A DNA stretch of 64,000 nucleotides from Nansenia antarctica (Eukaryota > Chordata > Actinopteri > Argentiniformes > Microstomatidae). The DNA is taken from contig OZ022346.1 in assembly GCA_963989245.1 (NCBI GenBank), forward strand, positions 58,904,584 to 58,968,583. The letters run 5' to 3'. The position numbers and the translations under genes are program-made. Shown in pieces: positions 33,028 through 46,802 of this stretch (positions are counted from its first letter, which is position 1; every line of letters starts with the position of its first letter). The notes beneath the pieces were generated by a model. It saw only the letters and a program-made list of their open reading frames with translations, searched no databases and was not told where the DNA came from.

Positions 33028-35321
33028 AATGAATGAATGAATGAATGAATGAATGGAATGAATGGAATGAATGGAATGAATGAATGAATGGACTTTATTG
33101 TCATTGCTACAGTACAGGTACCAAACAACGAAATTTAGGAGGGGTGGCTCCCCTGGTGTTAGGAAAAGGGAGAAAAAAAAACTTTTAAAAAAATCACAAG
33201 AAGGGAAGGAGCTGGTTTACATAAATAAAGGCTATGTACACTATCCACTGTACTATACTGTACAGATAGACGACTAGGGTTGTCATATTGCACAATAGTA
33301 TTATTTCACATTTGTTTAAAGTGTCACAGTTTGCAGGCTTGAAATGTACATGTTTGTGCCTCAGCACTACACCTGATTTTTTCAGGCCAGCAGCTGCCAT
33401 CAATCCGTCCAGACTGTCCAGGGCCCAGAACTTAGGTCTTTGCTGTGTTCAGGGCCTGGACGGCCCTGTGGTAGAAGCTGTTCTTCAGTCTGTTTGTCCT
33501 TGCGGCCAGGGTCCTGAACCGCGTTTTCGAGGGCAGCCTGGTAAAGTGTACGTACCCAGGGTGGGTCGGGTCCCTGGAGATCTTGGAGGCCTTCCTGAGA
33601 CAGCGTGTGTTGTACAGCTCTTCCAGAGAGGGGAGGGGGCGCCGGTGATCTGCTGTGCTGTTCTCACGACTCTCTGTAGCGCATTTCTCTCCGCTGTTGT
33701 GCAGCTGGAGAACCAGTTGCAGATGCCGTAGGTGAGGATGCCCTCCACTGCGCCGCGGTAGAAGGTCACCAGTATCTCCTGCTTGCTGTGTTCCTTCCTG
33801 AGGACTCTCAGGGTGTATAGCCGCTGTTGTGCCCTCTTGATGGTGTCTTTTGTGTTGTCCTTCCAGGTCAGGTCATCCCGCATGTGCATCCCCAGGAATC
33901 GGAGGGTTGAGACTCTCTACGCTCTCTCCGTCGATGAGCAGGGGCTGGATCTCAGACTTTTTCCTCCTGAAGTCTACGATGATTTCCTGGGTCTTTGACT
34001 TGTTCAGCAGCAGGTTGTTAACCTTGCACAGCTTGCTCAGTTGCTCTACCTCATCCCTGTACTCCACCTCGTCCCCCCCCGAGATGCATCCCACCACGGT
34101 GGTGTCGTCTGCAAACTTTACGATGGAGTTGCTGGGGTGGACGGGGGTGAAGTCGTAGGTGTAGAGGTTGTAGAGGATGGGGCTTAGCACGCAGCCCTGG
34201 GGGGACCCAGTGCTGAGTCTGAGGGCTGTGGAGGTGTGGGGGCCCACCCGCACCCTCTGGGGGCGGTCGGTCAGGAAGTCCTTGATCCACGCACATATAG
34301 AGTGTGATAGACCCAGGTCTAGTAGTTTGGTCACTAGCCTGTCTGGAAGGATGGTGTTGAAGGCGGAGCTGAAGTCCACGAAGAGCAGTCTCGCGTAGCT
34401 GTTTCCCCTCTCCAGGTGGGATAGAGTGGCGTGGAGAGTCGTCGCGATGGCGTCCTCTGTGGACCTGTGGGCTCTGTAGGCGAACTGGTATGGATCCAGG
34501 TTGGGCGGGAGGCGTGTGAGTATGTGGGCCCGGACTAGTTTCTCGAAGCACTTCATGATGATTGGTGTGAGTGCCACCGGGCGGTAGTCGTTTAGGCAGC
34601 TCACCGTGCTTTTCTTCGGGACTGGGATGATAGTTGAGGTTTTCAGGCAGGGTGGGATGGTGGCCTGGGACAGGGACTGGTTGAAGATGTTGGTGAAAAC
34701 CCCGGCCAGCTGGTCGGCGCAGTCCCTCAGCACCCGTCCCAGGACGCCATCCGGCCCCGAGGCTTTCCTGGGGTCCACCGCCTTCAGTACGCGTCTCACT
34801 TCATGCTCTGTGAGGGTGAGGCTGCTGAGAGCTGGAGAGAGTGGTGTTTGTGTTGTGGTTACCTCCGTTCGCCCCTCGTCGAACCGGGCGTAGAAGGTGT
34901 TCAGCTTTCTCGCCAGCAGGGGGTCGTCCTCTGCGGCTGTGAGCCTGTTGGCTCTGAAGTTTGTCATCTGCTGAACCCCCTGCCACATCCACCTGGAGTC
35001 GTTGCTCAGGAGGCATTCCTCAATCTTCTCTCTGTGCTCTGCCTTGGCCGCTTTGATTCCGCGCTTTAGGTTAGCCCTGGTGGAGCTGTACAGCGGTGTG
35101 CTCTTCCCTGCGAAGAAGGCGTTGTCCCTCTCGTTGATCGGTTTTTGGACCTTCCCAGTCATCCATGGCTTCGTGTTGGGGTAGACCCGGACCCGTTTGT
35201 CCACGGTGACTGAGTTGGTGCAGTTCACTATGTGGTTCAGAACCGACGACGTGTACTGTTCCAGGTCCTCATGCTCATATTCCTGCCATGGGGTGTCATT
35301 TAGGCAGATCTGCAGTGGAGC
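33028..35321 (-). mobile_element. 5'-truncated LINE (Rex/CR1-L2 group), copy A
   Basis: The - strand frame from 35333 covers the linker, reverse transcriptase (ASGPDGVLGR, NDYRPVALTPIIMKCFEKLV, VDFSSAFNT, FADDT at about 34110) and the start of the C-terminal region to 33873. The C-terminal region (to 33485) is in another frame. Compared with 55311-57900 it lacks 2 bp near 33917 and 1 bp near 33632, which explains the breaks. The 3' end has GACAATAAAG and a (CATTC)n tail at 33028-33085. Its 5' truncation is at about 35321, where identity with the other copy stops. Confidence 0.88.
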
Positions 35322-35333
35322 CATTAAATCCAT

Positions 35334-36015
35334 TAAATACAGTTACAACTCAAACATAGCTATGTTCTGGTTCAATATCAGGCTAAAATTTAGGTAATTA
35401 GGGTTGAGTCAATACTCAAGTACAAACAGCATTGAGCTAAGATCCTTTAATAAGAGATTTGTTTCTCTATTTCTCAATAAGGTCCTGTTACAGTAACACA
35501 CCCTTTCTCTCTTGACATTGGCACACGTTACAGCAGCAATCAAGACAGGCGAGAAACTGTTAGTGGAAGATTTCATTGTTCTTAGTCTTTGTCAAGATGA
35601 ATATAAAGGGATCAACCAGTCATGAGTGGAAGCCCTCTACATTGCCCACTAGGTAATGGCACTATCTTCTCTGACTCTGTTCACTATGGCTCAGACAGCA
35701 AAACGTAGAGTGAGTGGCCAGCCCACATAGGGACAGGTCTCAGTGGTGCTGGGGGGTTCTATGTGATTCCATTGTTACAGTGCAGTTTTGGTCCAGGAGA
35801 CAGACTTGTCAAGTATTCATGCTGGTGTTGAATTGCAAGTCATGGTTAATGTTTTAGTCCTGTGAGGTGGTTGGTTTGGCACATTGGGCTTGGGGCGGTT
35901 GGGTCCAATAATCCGTACAGTAGTTCACAAGGTTCACAGCAGACTGGGTAGTGGATGTGACGAGGCCATCATGAGCATGTGCTTAGAGAGGCCCTGGGGT
36001 GTGGTCTTCTTCTTG
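35334..36015. other. Intergenic / 3' flank of the ATPase gene
   Basis: No coding sequence recognised. It holds the 3' untranslated region of the - strand ATPase gene, whose stop is at 36016-36018. Confidence 0.5.
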
Positions 36016-37008
36016 TCACATGACCGCGGCGTGGTGGTGGTGGTGGGGGGTAAGGCTGGCGTAGGTGATGGTGGTGGGTCTGGGGGGCCAGTCGGGGTCC
36101 TCCTGCAGCTCCTGGGCCAGGTGTACAAAACGCGCCCGTGGGGTGTTCCTCCTCCACCTCTGACAGAAGAGCCAAGAGAGGAACGCCGAGCCCCAGCGAT
36201 CGTTGGCCGACTGGGAACAGCACACACACACGCATACATTGAAGAGAAAACATACACGCCGTTAATGGTTGTTTTTTTCAATTGCTTCTGAATGTCATAT
36301 TTGTTGCAATTGAAATGGGTTTATGATAATTGATGGATTCCTGGCAAAGATCTATTCCAATCATTTAGGCGTAGGTGATCAATGACTTTGAATGCTTTAG
36401 CAGCGATGGATGAGCTGTGAACCACTGTAAGCATCACTTGCTTTACCTTTTACTTCATTTCAGAATCATCAAAAAACTAAAACAAATGTGAAATAAAACC
36501 AGCTGAACTGCATGCATTGTGGGAGGGGAGGCAGACCAGGAAATGAAAGAAGCTAACCACAAAAGGACAGAAAGGGGTAAATATTCCCAACCTGAGGTGT
36601 GTGAGCAGCGGAGGCCATGTCATGGCTGCCCTGCTGCTTGTCTCGGCTGAACACCAACCTCCATAAGATGATGTCAAGGACCAAAGTCTACGGGAGGTTT
36701 CATTGTGCAGGAGGAAAACAAGTTGGCTGCTGATCATATAGTAATATGGGTTGATCAGGTTATGAGCAAAGACAATGAACTTCAAGTCGGTTGCACTCAA
36801 GAGTGCACAGTAACAACATATTCATCAATGGATGGGTTTTGATTCAATGTGATTGCTTCATTGATTAATTGTCATTGTCAGTTGTGTCAATTGATTTGGT
36901 TGGTGTAACCTAATCACATATTTCTACATGCATCATTATCAGCAAGCTGAATCTAGGAGATCTGTCAGCAAATTGCTTGAAAGTGCAGATTCCAAGGTTA
37001 CACACCTA

Positions 37009-37921
37009 CAGTGCATTGCAAAGGTAATGGGACAGTGAAGCATTGTTTTCCTTCTTTTGGGTTTATACTCCAAATTTAAAATCAATACTAATTTTAATAT
37101 AAGTAAAGATTATCAGCTTTTATTTGATGGTATTTGTGTACTGTACATATTGGTTTCACCATTTAGAAATGACACTATTTGTATATAGTCCCCCTATTCA
37201 GGGCACCAAAAGGAATGGGACTATTGGCTTGACAGGGGTTTCTGGTTAGTCAGGTGTATTCCATGACACACAATGATGTTAGGCTTTGTATTTGCCTTTG
37301 GAGTCTGCTATTAATGTCTGCCAACATAAGGATCAAAGAGTTCTCAATCAAATTCAAAGAAACCGTTAAAAAGAAAGCTATCAGAAACATAGTCAAAACA
37401 AAACATGATTTGGAACTTCAATAAAAAGAAACCCACTGCTCAGCAATCTCTTGCTCACCATAATTAAGAACCCCCGCAAAAAAGCCAAGAAGGACCAAAT
37501 ACTAAACCACGTCAGATCCACCCAGAGCATCGAGGCTTTTTAAAAAATGAGCAAAAACACACCTTTTCTCCCTGGCCTTTGACCTGAGGTGAGCCTGCCT
37601 CCCGACACTGCACTTTTTGTACTTTTATTTCTGCACTTGTATTTTGTATTGCACCTTGTTTTTATTAATATGCTATATAAATAAACATTACTTACTTACT
37701 TACTTACTTACTTACTAAACATGAGTGCTTAATTTGGACATTACATGAATCTGTCCCATTATTTTTGGTGCCCTGAAATAGTGGGACTATATATAAAAAG
37801 TGTTCTAATTTCAGAATAGTGAAAGCAACATGTATGCTATTTTTAAAATCATAGTAATCGTTTCTAATTCAAAGCCAAAAGGAAATGAGAGAAAATACAA
37901 ATTGCTTCACTATTACTTCCT
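37009..37921. mobile_element. Degenerate Tc1/mariner-like element with inner LINE tail
   Basis: Long imperfect inverted repeats: the left starts TACAGTGCATTGCAAAGGTA and includes CAGGGCACCAAAAGGAATGG (37200). The right carries ATTTTTGGTGCCCTG (37762) and ends near 37921. A LINE 3' fragment with an ATAAATAAACATTACTTACT-type tail (about 37480-37713) is nested inside. It lies in the last intron of the ATPase gene. Confidence 0.55.
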
Positions 37922-38562
37922 CACAAGGCCCTGTCACATACCTCCAGTAGGACAGACACAGCTGCATTCACCATGACGATGATGACCACTGTGATGCGCC
38001 ATTCATGGGGAACACACACAATCTGAGGGGAGAAAGTGCAGTGGGATGGAGTTAGCTCGCTAGATAGACGGCTTCAGAACAAACTCATCACAGGTAGGGA
38101 AATCATCGAATCGTGTGGAGCAATGGTGGTTGTTCTGTGTATCACTCACCTCAAGGAAGCGGTCAATCGCAGGCACAGGATACAGCACGATGAGGAAGAG
38201 AAAGAGGTATAGGCCCAGACAGGACAGCATAAACGGCCCTAGTGACACATGATAGAGAACAAAATGACATCCAGTCATTCTGCTTCCACGCTTGGTGATT
38301 TAACTGAAGTAACTGATGAATCAGTGGTGGTTTGCCCAAATGATACATTTGTGGCATGCTGACAGGGTCCCTCTACTTCATTACTTCTAATGCAACAATA
38401 TTATGCTAACTTGTGTATAATTACACTTCTGTATTAGGCTACATATCTATCTACGGTACATATCATCGACCACTGTGACTCTTAGAATCCATAGTTACTA
38501 CTGTACTCCTACAACACAATGGGCTCTCAAATGTACATGTAGTTGCTGTGTGGGGATTCATA

Positions 38563-39455
38563 CAATGCCTACAGAAAGTCATCACACCCCTTCACTTTTT
38601 CCACATTTTGTTGTGTTATAGACTCAATTTAAAATTGATTAAATAAAAGAAAAATTGTCATCAATACACACACAATACCCAATAATGACAAAGTGAAAAC
38701 AAGCTTTTAGAAAGATGTTATTAAAATTGAAACACAGAAATACCTCATTGGATAAGTACTCATACCCACTCTGAAAATTAGCTAAAATGCTCAAATGTCA
38801 TCAACAAATCACGCAATAAGTTGAACTGAGTTCATCTTCATGCAAGGATAATAGTTTATGTAATTTTGGAATCAATATCTTTGTTTTTATAGGGTCTCTC
38901 TCTTATAATTTTCTCTTGATACTGACAAACTCAGTCCATGCCAGTGACAAATATACCCATAACTACCCTGCAGCTACCACTATTCTTCACACGAGAGATG
39001 GTGAAGATGTGCTCTATTTGCACTAAACTTAATTCTTTATAGTAAACACAAATAAACACATTTCCAGCCACTTTATTTGCTGTATCACTTGAATTCATTG
39101 TTGCAAACACAATTATGGATAAAAAATAATTATATTATTTTGCCATTAAGAGATTATCTTTGGCCACTTGGTTATAGATCAATTTTGTAGAGTGACTGAG
39201 ATGATGTTGTCCCATCGACTGTGCTTTTTCCTCTCCACCATCCAACTTGTTCAAGATTTGTGTAAGTCTCCCCAGGCCTCAGGGTCGCATTCCTGAGCAG
39301 TGTTGTTCCTCTCCATTTGCTCAATTTGTTATGTTGTGTGTGGATTGATGACATTTTGATGACATTTTCTTTTATATAATCAATTTTAAAATGAGTCTAT
39401 AACACAACAAAATGTGGAAAAAGTGAAGGGGTATGATGACTTTCTATAGGCACTG
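38563..39455. mobile_element. Tc1-like element with ~100-bp inverted repeats
   Basis: TA dinucleotides flank it (38561-38562, 39456-39457). The left repeat CAATGCCTACAGAAAGTCAT continues for about 100 bp. The right repeat is its inverse with few changes (CAGTGCCTATAGAAAGTCAT). No transposase frame remains. It sits in an intron of the ATPase gene. Confidence 0.85.
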
Positions 39456-40387
39456 TATACAATTCACAGTTTTACAACTCACAGTTTTTGTATGTTGGCT
39501 GTCTGAAAGGCTTGCCCTTGGAGAAGATAATGGCTACCGACAGGTATTGGAAGGATGACACATAGAAGAGAGTGGTGTTCTCATAGTTTTTTATATTTTT
39601 GTGGTCGTTGTGGGATGTTAGATTGAGACCGTGGGAGATACTGCCAGTGGAAATATTACAAGCACTGTTGAAGAGAGGTTTAAGCACTGTTAAAGAGAGG
39701 CACGTTTTTGGTTTTCTTACAGGAAAAATTGAGAGTGAAAAAAGAGTCCTAAGGTGTCAATTATTTCGGGTTCCTTTCTCCATTCCCCCATTCCAATTTT
39801 TGCAGACAAAATCAATCAAATTCCTCCCATCCCAAACAACTTCCTCTGTGCATTTGGCCTCTTGCAGAGGCAGCAGTACTCCCTCAGAGTGGGCCGTCCA
39901 CTTCTCGTAGCAGCTCTGTTCTCTGACCCAGAGAAAGGCCAGCACCTGGAAGGCCAGGCAGGTGAGGATCTGGGTCAGCACTGAGAACAGCAGAGGTCCT
40001 GAGATCAGACTGGACGGGGGCCGCTGAGCCACCAGCTCTTTCCCCGCGGGGTTCAGACTCACTGGGGGGGGGACATGCACAGGCAATAATCAGGGGTGGG
40101 ATTGGAGAAAATACATGGGAATTGTATAATATATTTTTGGTATTTTGATTATAACAGTGCAATGTTGTCAGAGTGGATTTTTTATCGAGGCACATTGTGA
40201 GAGGCACTTTTTATGACCAATCATGAATGTTTTCTTGACACGTGTACAGTAGCCTACCCGAATCAGGAAAAACACTGTATGATGTGATGTGTAGACTGTG
40301 GTAGGATATAATCATGGTATTTGAGAGATCTATTGATTGCACATACGGTATATGTTCAGTTGATGGTGGTATTATGTGCTAATAAAG

Positions 40388-40457
40388 AAGCTAATAAAGA
40401 AGAAGAAGAAGAAGAAGAAGGAGGAGGAGGGGGAGGAGGAGGAGGAGGAGGACGACG

Positions 40458-40488
<31 letters not shown>

Positions 40489-40500
40489 ACACAAGAACAA
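40388..40500. repeat. Compound trinucleotide microsatellite
   Basis: AGA repeats pass into GGA, then GAC, then AAC/CAA repeats. It ends 17 bp before the donor-side end (40517) of an ATPase exon, inside the following intron. Confidence 0.95.
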
Positions 40501-42822
40501 GAAGACAACGATTCACTTGTAAAGGCGATCAGAATGATGGCAACGTCAATGAAGAGGAACTGGAAGTCTCCAAGGTTGCTGAGGATCTAGGACAGAAGGA
40601 GACAGGATAACCACAACCCAAGATGTTTTAAAGGTCATCTGATCTCAAATCAGCAGTGATGAGGTCTGCAAGTTTACTACAGAAGTATTGACTGATCTGG
40701 GTGCAGTACTTACAGAGTAGAGGAGGGTCACACTGAGGTACTGGATGATACTGTACAAGGCCATGAACTTGAACACGGAGGAGGAGGTGATGAGAGCAGC
40801 ACGGCCCTCCCTGAGGAGAGACACATATACATCCAGACCGTTTATTCTGAAAAATATAAATAAATGTCAACGTTTTTGAAAATCAATGACGGACTCGCTA
40901 GTCAAGCCAAAGTATTGCAATACAATGGATTCGGTGAGTAATCCCCACTACTACCTAATTACCTAACTTTTCTGAATAAAAGTTTTTAAAATAATAATAA
41001 TAATAAAAACATTTTGATTGGTTGGCAACTTGTTCCCGGTTGTCCAAACCTTTTTGTTATACACTTTATTTGCCAAGTCTTGTCTTGTTCTCTATATTAA
41101 ATGGCATAGCCACACTGTACACACCTCCTTAGCCACATATCCTGCCAATGAGAGCACTCAAGCTCTCTCTTAAAATACATTCATTATGTTCATTCTAGAT
41201 GGCGAGGCCTATGGTGTTAAGTGATATTATACTACAGTACCTAATGAGGTTGGGTACACAGGAGATGTTGGAGATGGAGGAGGTGAAGGGGGAGGCTACA
41301 GAGGCCTCCAGTTCTGACAAGGAGATCCCAATGTGAGCCCTCTTCAGGGCCTGGAGATGACAGAGAGAGGGGGGGGGGTGCATGTCACTGATTGTGTTCC
41401 CAGTAAACTCATGGGGAAACAAATCTTCAACAAATCTAACCCTAACATACAGTAGATCAGACAACATCATACTTACACCACAGTCATTAGCTCCATCTCC
41501 ACACATCCCCACAGTGTAGCTGCAGAAACGAAACAAGAAATGCCTACCAACAGAATGTGTTCACTGGCCAATGGAAATGTGCCAGTATATATAATATTGA
41601 TACTGCAGTTCAGTGATGGAAGAGAATACTCACTCGACACTCGGCAGGACCTCCACCAGCTGGGTTTTCTGATCAGGAGCCATGCGGGCAAACACGGTGG
41701 CACACAGCACCAGCTACAGCGGCACCAAAAGCACACACCCACCACAATGTCATGTGATTGTTCCCGATTGTACCTTTTGTATTATTTATGTGATTCTGTC
41801 TTGTATGTTGCAGAAGAGGAACCTGCTGCAAACCAGTTTTAACTGAGTCAGGCCAGTCTAAAGGTAACACATTTTAACATCTGCAATGTTACTTTTACTT
41901 TTCCTGTATAATAATAAATGAAATTAAATGACATTTCTAAACAGTTACATGTAATGCACCACTTCCACAATATTACATCAGTACTGTTTGCTCTTCTATC
42001 ATTTTCTATAGGGAACACAACTCAATGAAAACAAAAAATGTGTGTTTCCTATTATCCGAATTTCCTGTTAGTCAAAAGAAGCAAGTATAATTAAGTTCTG
42101 ACCTTTTGGACCAGGTCGGGGAAGTGCTCTGTAATTACGGCGAAGGACCTGCCACTCATGGCAAAGTGATAGCGCTGGTCCTGCTGCTTGGGATGCTCCT
42201 CATCATAGGCCACATCCTCAAGGCTGATCTGCACTGACTTGGGAACAACATAGAAAAGGGAGGACGTGAACGTCCATTACAGGTCATTCACCTTAATACC
42301 AAAAGGAAAGTGAGACTGTGTAACATCACTACACACATGTTTTTCTATCACCATTTACCTAACCAAGAAGTCATTTGAGATTAAATCCCTTTGCGAGGGA
42401 GACCTGCTTAACAAGAAATGTGTGTTTATACTCTGTGTCTAGTAAATCTAGTCCATATCCTCCAGACCTGGGTCAATTCAAATACATACAAATCGTATGT
42501 TACTGTAGATACTTTCAAAGACTTGAGCAACCTTTGATTTAGTTTTGATTAGTACAATGCAACCAATAGAAAAGTTCCAAAAATGAAACTCCAAGCTAAA
42601 TCAAGCACAACTCAAATATGATCCAGATGTCCTAGACTGCTCTTCTCCCCACACCGTGTGGTTGTCCTTGTTCAGCTGAGTGGCATTCTCTGTGTAATGC
42701 CAGTTGATCTGGGCAGGCTGGGTTTCTTTAGGAGGCAAGGCATCTGCAATGATGACCCTCTCATGAGGGGTTATCATCCCACAGTTTCTGGCTACTGATA
42801 TGGCTGTCAGCATATTGTCACC

Positions 42823-42825
<3 letters not shown>

Positions 42826-42898
<73 letters not shown>

Positions 42899-42918
42899 GA
42901 GGGGGAGAGAGAGAGAGG

Positions 42919-42949
<31 letters not shown>

Positions 42950-43053
42950 AGAGAGAGAGACACACACACAGACAGGGAGAGAGAGAGGGAGGGAGAGAGA
43001 GGGAGAGAGAGAGAGAGGGAGGGAGAGGGAGAGAGAGAGACACACACACAGAC

Positions 43054-43088
<35 letters not shown>

Positions 43089-43180
43089 CCACACACAGAC
43101 AGGGAGAGTGAGAGAGAGAGAGAGAGAGACAGAGAGAGAGACAGAGAGGAGAGACACAGAGGGAGAGAGAGAGAGAGAGA
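42826..43180. repeat. (GA)n microsatellite forming a splice-acceptor tract
   Basis: About 350 bp of GA repeats with GGGA and CACACACA interruptions. On the - strand it is (TC)n and runs directly into TCTGTAG, the acceptor of the ATPase exon 42821-42655. Confidence 0.9.
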
Positions 43181-43689
43181 TGGAGGAAACAAGATGCTAC
43201 ACTTACATTGATATCAGTATAGATGTAGTAGGGGTGAGTTAGCCGTAAGTAGCTAGATCATTTACAAATCTCCAAGATTAACAACAGCTGCACGTTATCT
43301 GTAACCTGTTATCTGATAACATTTGTATTGTTATGAATGAGGTTGCCTTACCTGTAACCATCACAGTGCAAATGTTAGCACGTCGTAAGTCTGCTAAAAC
43401 CCCAGCAGTCTCTTCTTTGAGCTTGTTTTGCATGATTATGAGTCCTAGGAACTCCATATTGGTCTCAATTACAGCCCTGGAGGGCATAAGAAAGAGAATT
43501 GATTTATGTCAGGACCAAAAAACATGCATATTCTCACAAGACAAATCTGAGCCATGGATTTCAGTCTCTCCTGGCTCATAGATATTCTAAATACTGTTTT
43601 AATTTGAGTGTATAATATAATATTATAATAAATATTATAATTGCAAAATCAAGAATGCCTCGAAAGGATAAGATTCCTCTTGGAAACCT

Positions 43690-44025
43690 GTTCCCTTATT
43701 GACTCAGTAGCGAGCGAGTCGCAGGAGCCAGCATCAGGCGGGCGTGAGAGCGCCTCTCACTCGGGCTATGTGGCGGCTCTATACCGTTAACATGGGCGCC
43801 TAAATGAAACTCACACGTGCTGCTGAGGTAAGGCGAGGTTGACGCAGCCAGTGAGTTTATCCCTAAGTTGGTAGAGCATGGCGCTAACAACGCTTAGGAT
43901 GTGGGTTTGATTCCCGCTCAACACTTAGGTTGTGGGTTTGATACACGCTGGGACCATATACAATATACTGACACATGTATGCACTTACTGCAATGTAAGT
44001 CGCTTTGGATAAAAGTGTCAGCTAA
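43690..44025 (+). mobile_element. tRNA-derived SINE
   Basis: An A-box-like AGTTGGTAGAGCATGGCGC (43865) and a B-box-like GGGTTTGATTCCCGC (about 43901) form an internal pol III promoter. The 3' part GTAAGTCGCTTTGGATAAAA plus GTGTCAGCTAAAT is the tail shared by fish HpaI-type SINEs and L2 LINEs. It is intronic in the ATPase gene. The upstream limit is approximate. Confidence 0.7.
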
Positions 44026-45415
44026 ATAGTATATATGATTATATATTTATATATATGTACTGTACCTGTTGAGGTTCTGAACTTTGTACCAGGAGAGCTT
44101 GGCCTCTAGCTGGCGATGTGCCAGGGCGATCACTCTGAACCCTTGCCTGGTGTACGCCTCCAGTGTCTCTGGGAAACTCTCTGGTACTACAGGGGAGAGA
44201 GAGATGGAGCAGAATAAATCAACACTGTAAGGGCACTTGGGTAGATCTGAGAGGATGGAATAGGTTTAAGCAAAAACATGACAAAAAATTCCATCAGTCT
44301 GCATAATGCAATGCAATACAACTATATTCCTTACACCTGCCCAATCTTATATCCAGACATGTTATAATATAGTTACATATAGTATAATTATAATTAATAA
44401 TTGTACACAAATACCCTAAAATAAAAGTTGAGTCTCTACTTTAACTTCATAATAAATAGAACAAATATTAAAATTAGGTTGTTGTTTTTTTTAATGAAAA
44501 ATAAAATGCTTTACTGTCCCATTGTTTACACAGGGCACTGTAATACATTGCCTGCAGAAATAATGAGTATCATTTAGTTTGGTAATTGAGCACCTTTTTA
44601 CATTCTCTCGCTATTTCTATCAGTCCTAGTAAATTGTGTTTCCAGGTAGCGTTAAAATTGTATAAACATTTCCAATTCCCTAATCTGCCTCTCCCCTGTC
44701 ATGCTCTCTGGCATGCCAGCACCTGCAAAGAGTATAAGATCAATTGAAAGTGTGAAGCCTTTTTTTATATAGAGAACTATTGGCATCAATGAAAAACCTT
44801 CGATATTTCCAGAAAACGTCAGGTGCAGTAAATACAGTTCTTGATAGTAAGTAACTAAGGTGAGTATTCAAGCAGTCTCTCTCTCTTCACTCTTCCCAGT
44901 GAGCAGTTTTCTCCTCTGTTGGGCTAGGGTGTCACATCCACAGATTGGGCTTGAAATTTTAGGCCCGTTTCAACCTCTATTCAGGGGTTTAGTAGATGGC
45001 TGACCTGTCTCCTCTCTGCAGAGGCTGGACACAACCTCTGGCGCCCCCTTGAGGTAGGAGTCCATGTGTTTCTCCCCGAGCCTCCTGACCACCACACTCA
45101 TCCTCTGGAGCACCGAGGAGAACGGGAACTGGCGAACTATCCCAATCTCATAGGACTGTTGGAGGAAAGACAGGAAGACAAGATGGGAACCACTAAGTCA
45201 ACCAACAGGTCCATCTGTCAGTCCAAGTCTCAATTCCTTCAAATGCATTCTTCCTTCATTTCTTGAGGTAATCACAAATCTAACCAGGTTCTAACCAGGC
45301 ATGTTGTCTTCAAGATGAATTATAACCATAAAGAAACATGTGTAAAAGGCTCACTCTCCTTCTGTCTCTATACATCTAAAAAAGATACAGGAGGAAAAAG
45401 CCCCAGACTACTTAC

Positions 45416-45433
45416 CGACAACTCGAATAGCTC
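45416..45433 (-). other. 18-bp microexon of the ATPase gene
   Basis: GAGCTATTCGAGTTGTCG (six codons, ELFELS) between TTCCAG and GTAAGT. It keeps phase 0 between exons 45696-45571 and 45155-45005 and matches the ELFEL segment of P5B ATPases. Confidence 0.8.
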
Positions 45434-46729
45434 CTGGAAAGGAAATAGAAGGTTTGCATTTAAAACCTCCTCGGTATATGAATATTGTATACTCAGTTCA
45501 GACTATGTAATGAGTTAGGCACACATATATTTGGAGGTTTAAGAGGTATAAGAGTATGTCCATAGTATACCATGTTCTGGGCTAGGTGATTGACACTCTG
45601 GTGGATCTCAGGGAGAATTTGCTTGGGTGGCCGCACAACAGTGGGCATTATGGGATTGTGGAGAACTTTTTCCTCCTCTGTGGGCTCCTCCAGGATCTAT
45701 ACATCACAATTATTGGTGTTGAGTAACATGTCAATAACATGTCAGGTCTCAACTCTCCATCGAGAACCAACCGCCCCTTTTTGACCTGATGGAGTTAGCC
45801 TGGGTACCTGTCTGCTTATGTTTTAGGCAACTAGGTGCTGGCTTGGTGCTGTCACAAAGCAACAACAACGTAGCGTTCCTGTGCACAAAAGATGTATGGT
45901 ATACAGACAAATGGAGGGGAATGACATTTATGTGTCAATACCCACACTAGCACTTTACCTTAGTATGCATGGCCAATACATCAGTTCATACTTGGTAGTG
46001 TGAAAGTTTGGATGTTGGATGTCATTCTTGTATTAAGGTTTATAGGCATGTGACTATAGTATAAGTATAAGATCCATAAAAGAACAGAAATGGCATTGAG
46101 ACAGACTAACCCAGCCGGTAGCATTGAACATCTTGGGGTCCAGTGGGTCTCCGGAAAGTTCTCCCTCAATCTTAGTCAGTTCGTGGCAAGTTGCCATGCA
46201 AGCTACAAACCTAGACTTGACCAGGCTCTCTTTCTCAGGGTCATTCTCTGAAGGGAAGAAACTGAAGGAAGGGGGAAAAGAAAGGTTGAGTGATACTGAG
46301 TGTGACTTAAGGATAGGTCACCTAAATTAAAAAATCACAAGAATACAGAATCACACTTGAGTCATTTTTCCCTTTTTAACCCAGTGATGCTAATGCTAGT
46401 GTAGGCTCCGCTAAAGTAAATAAACCCAAATTATGGTTTGCTTTTTGCTGTAGTCTCCCATGCCCAGAAAAAAACTCCCCTTGCAGACAAACATTTACAA
46501 ATGCAAAAACATGGACACTGCATGTCCTTCTCACCTGCCATTTTCAACTCTCTGGATACCCCAAAGATCCAAGCCATCTTCAGTGAGAGTACCAGTCTAT
46601 GTAGGAAAGCGACACCAGTAACTAGACTACTCCTCAATTACAAATGATACGATGGAACCCAGTATGTCCTAGCAATTGAAACAGCCTGACACTTGGCATA
46701 ATGTTTTCTGATGTGCTTTGGGCACGGGG

Positions 46730-46742
46730 GGGGGGGGGGGGG
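46730..46742. repeat. Poly-G tract in ATPase intron
   Basis: An uninterrupted G run (about 13) starting 15 bp past the donor side of exon 46946-46758, between it and the exon at 46596. Confidence 0.85.
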
Positions 46743-46802
46743 CACTATGGGGGTCACCTTATCAAAACAGACTAGGTTGAGCTGCCCACACACGTTGATC
46801 CT

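Noticed and set aside
34051..34551. His/Pro-rich - strand frame, repeated at 56310-56810
   Set aside because: Shadow of the LINE reverse transcriptase; identical in both LINE copies.
42601..43192. Ser/Leu- and Arg/Glu-rich open frames
   Set aside because: They are produced by the (GA)n microsatellite; only the 42821-42655 part is a real ATPase exon.
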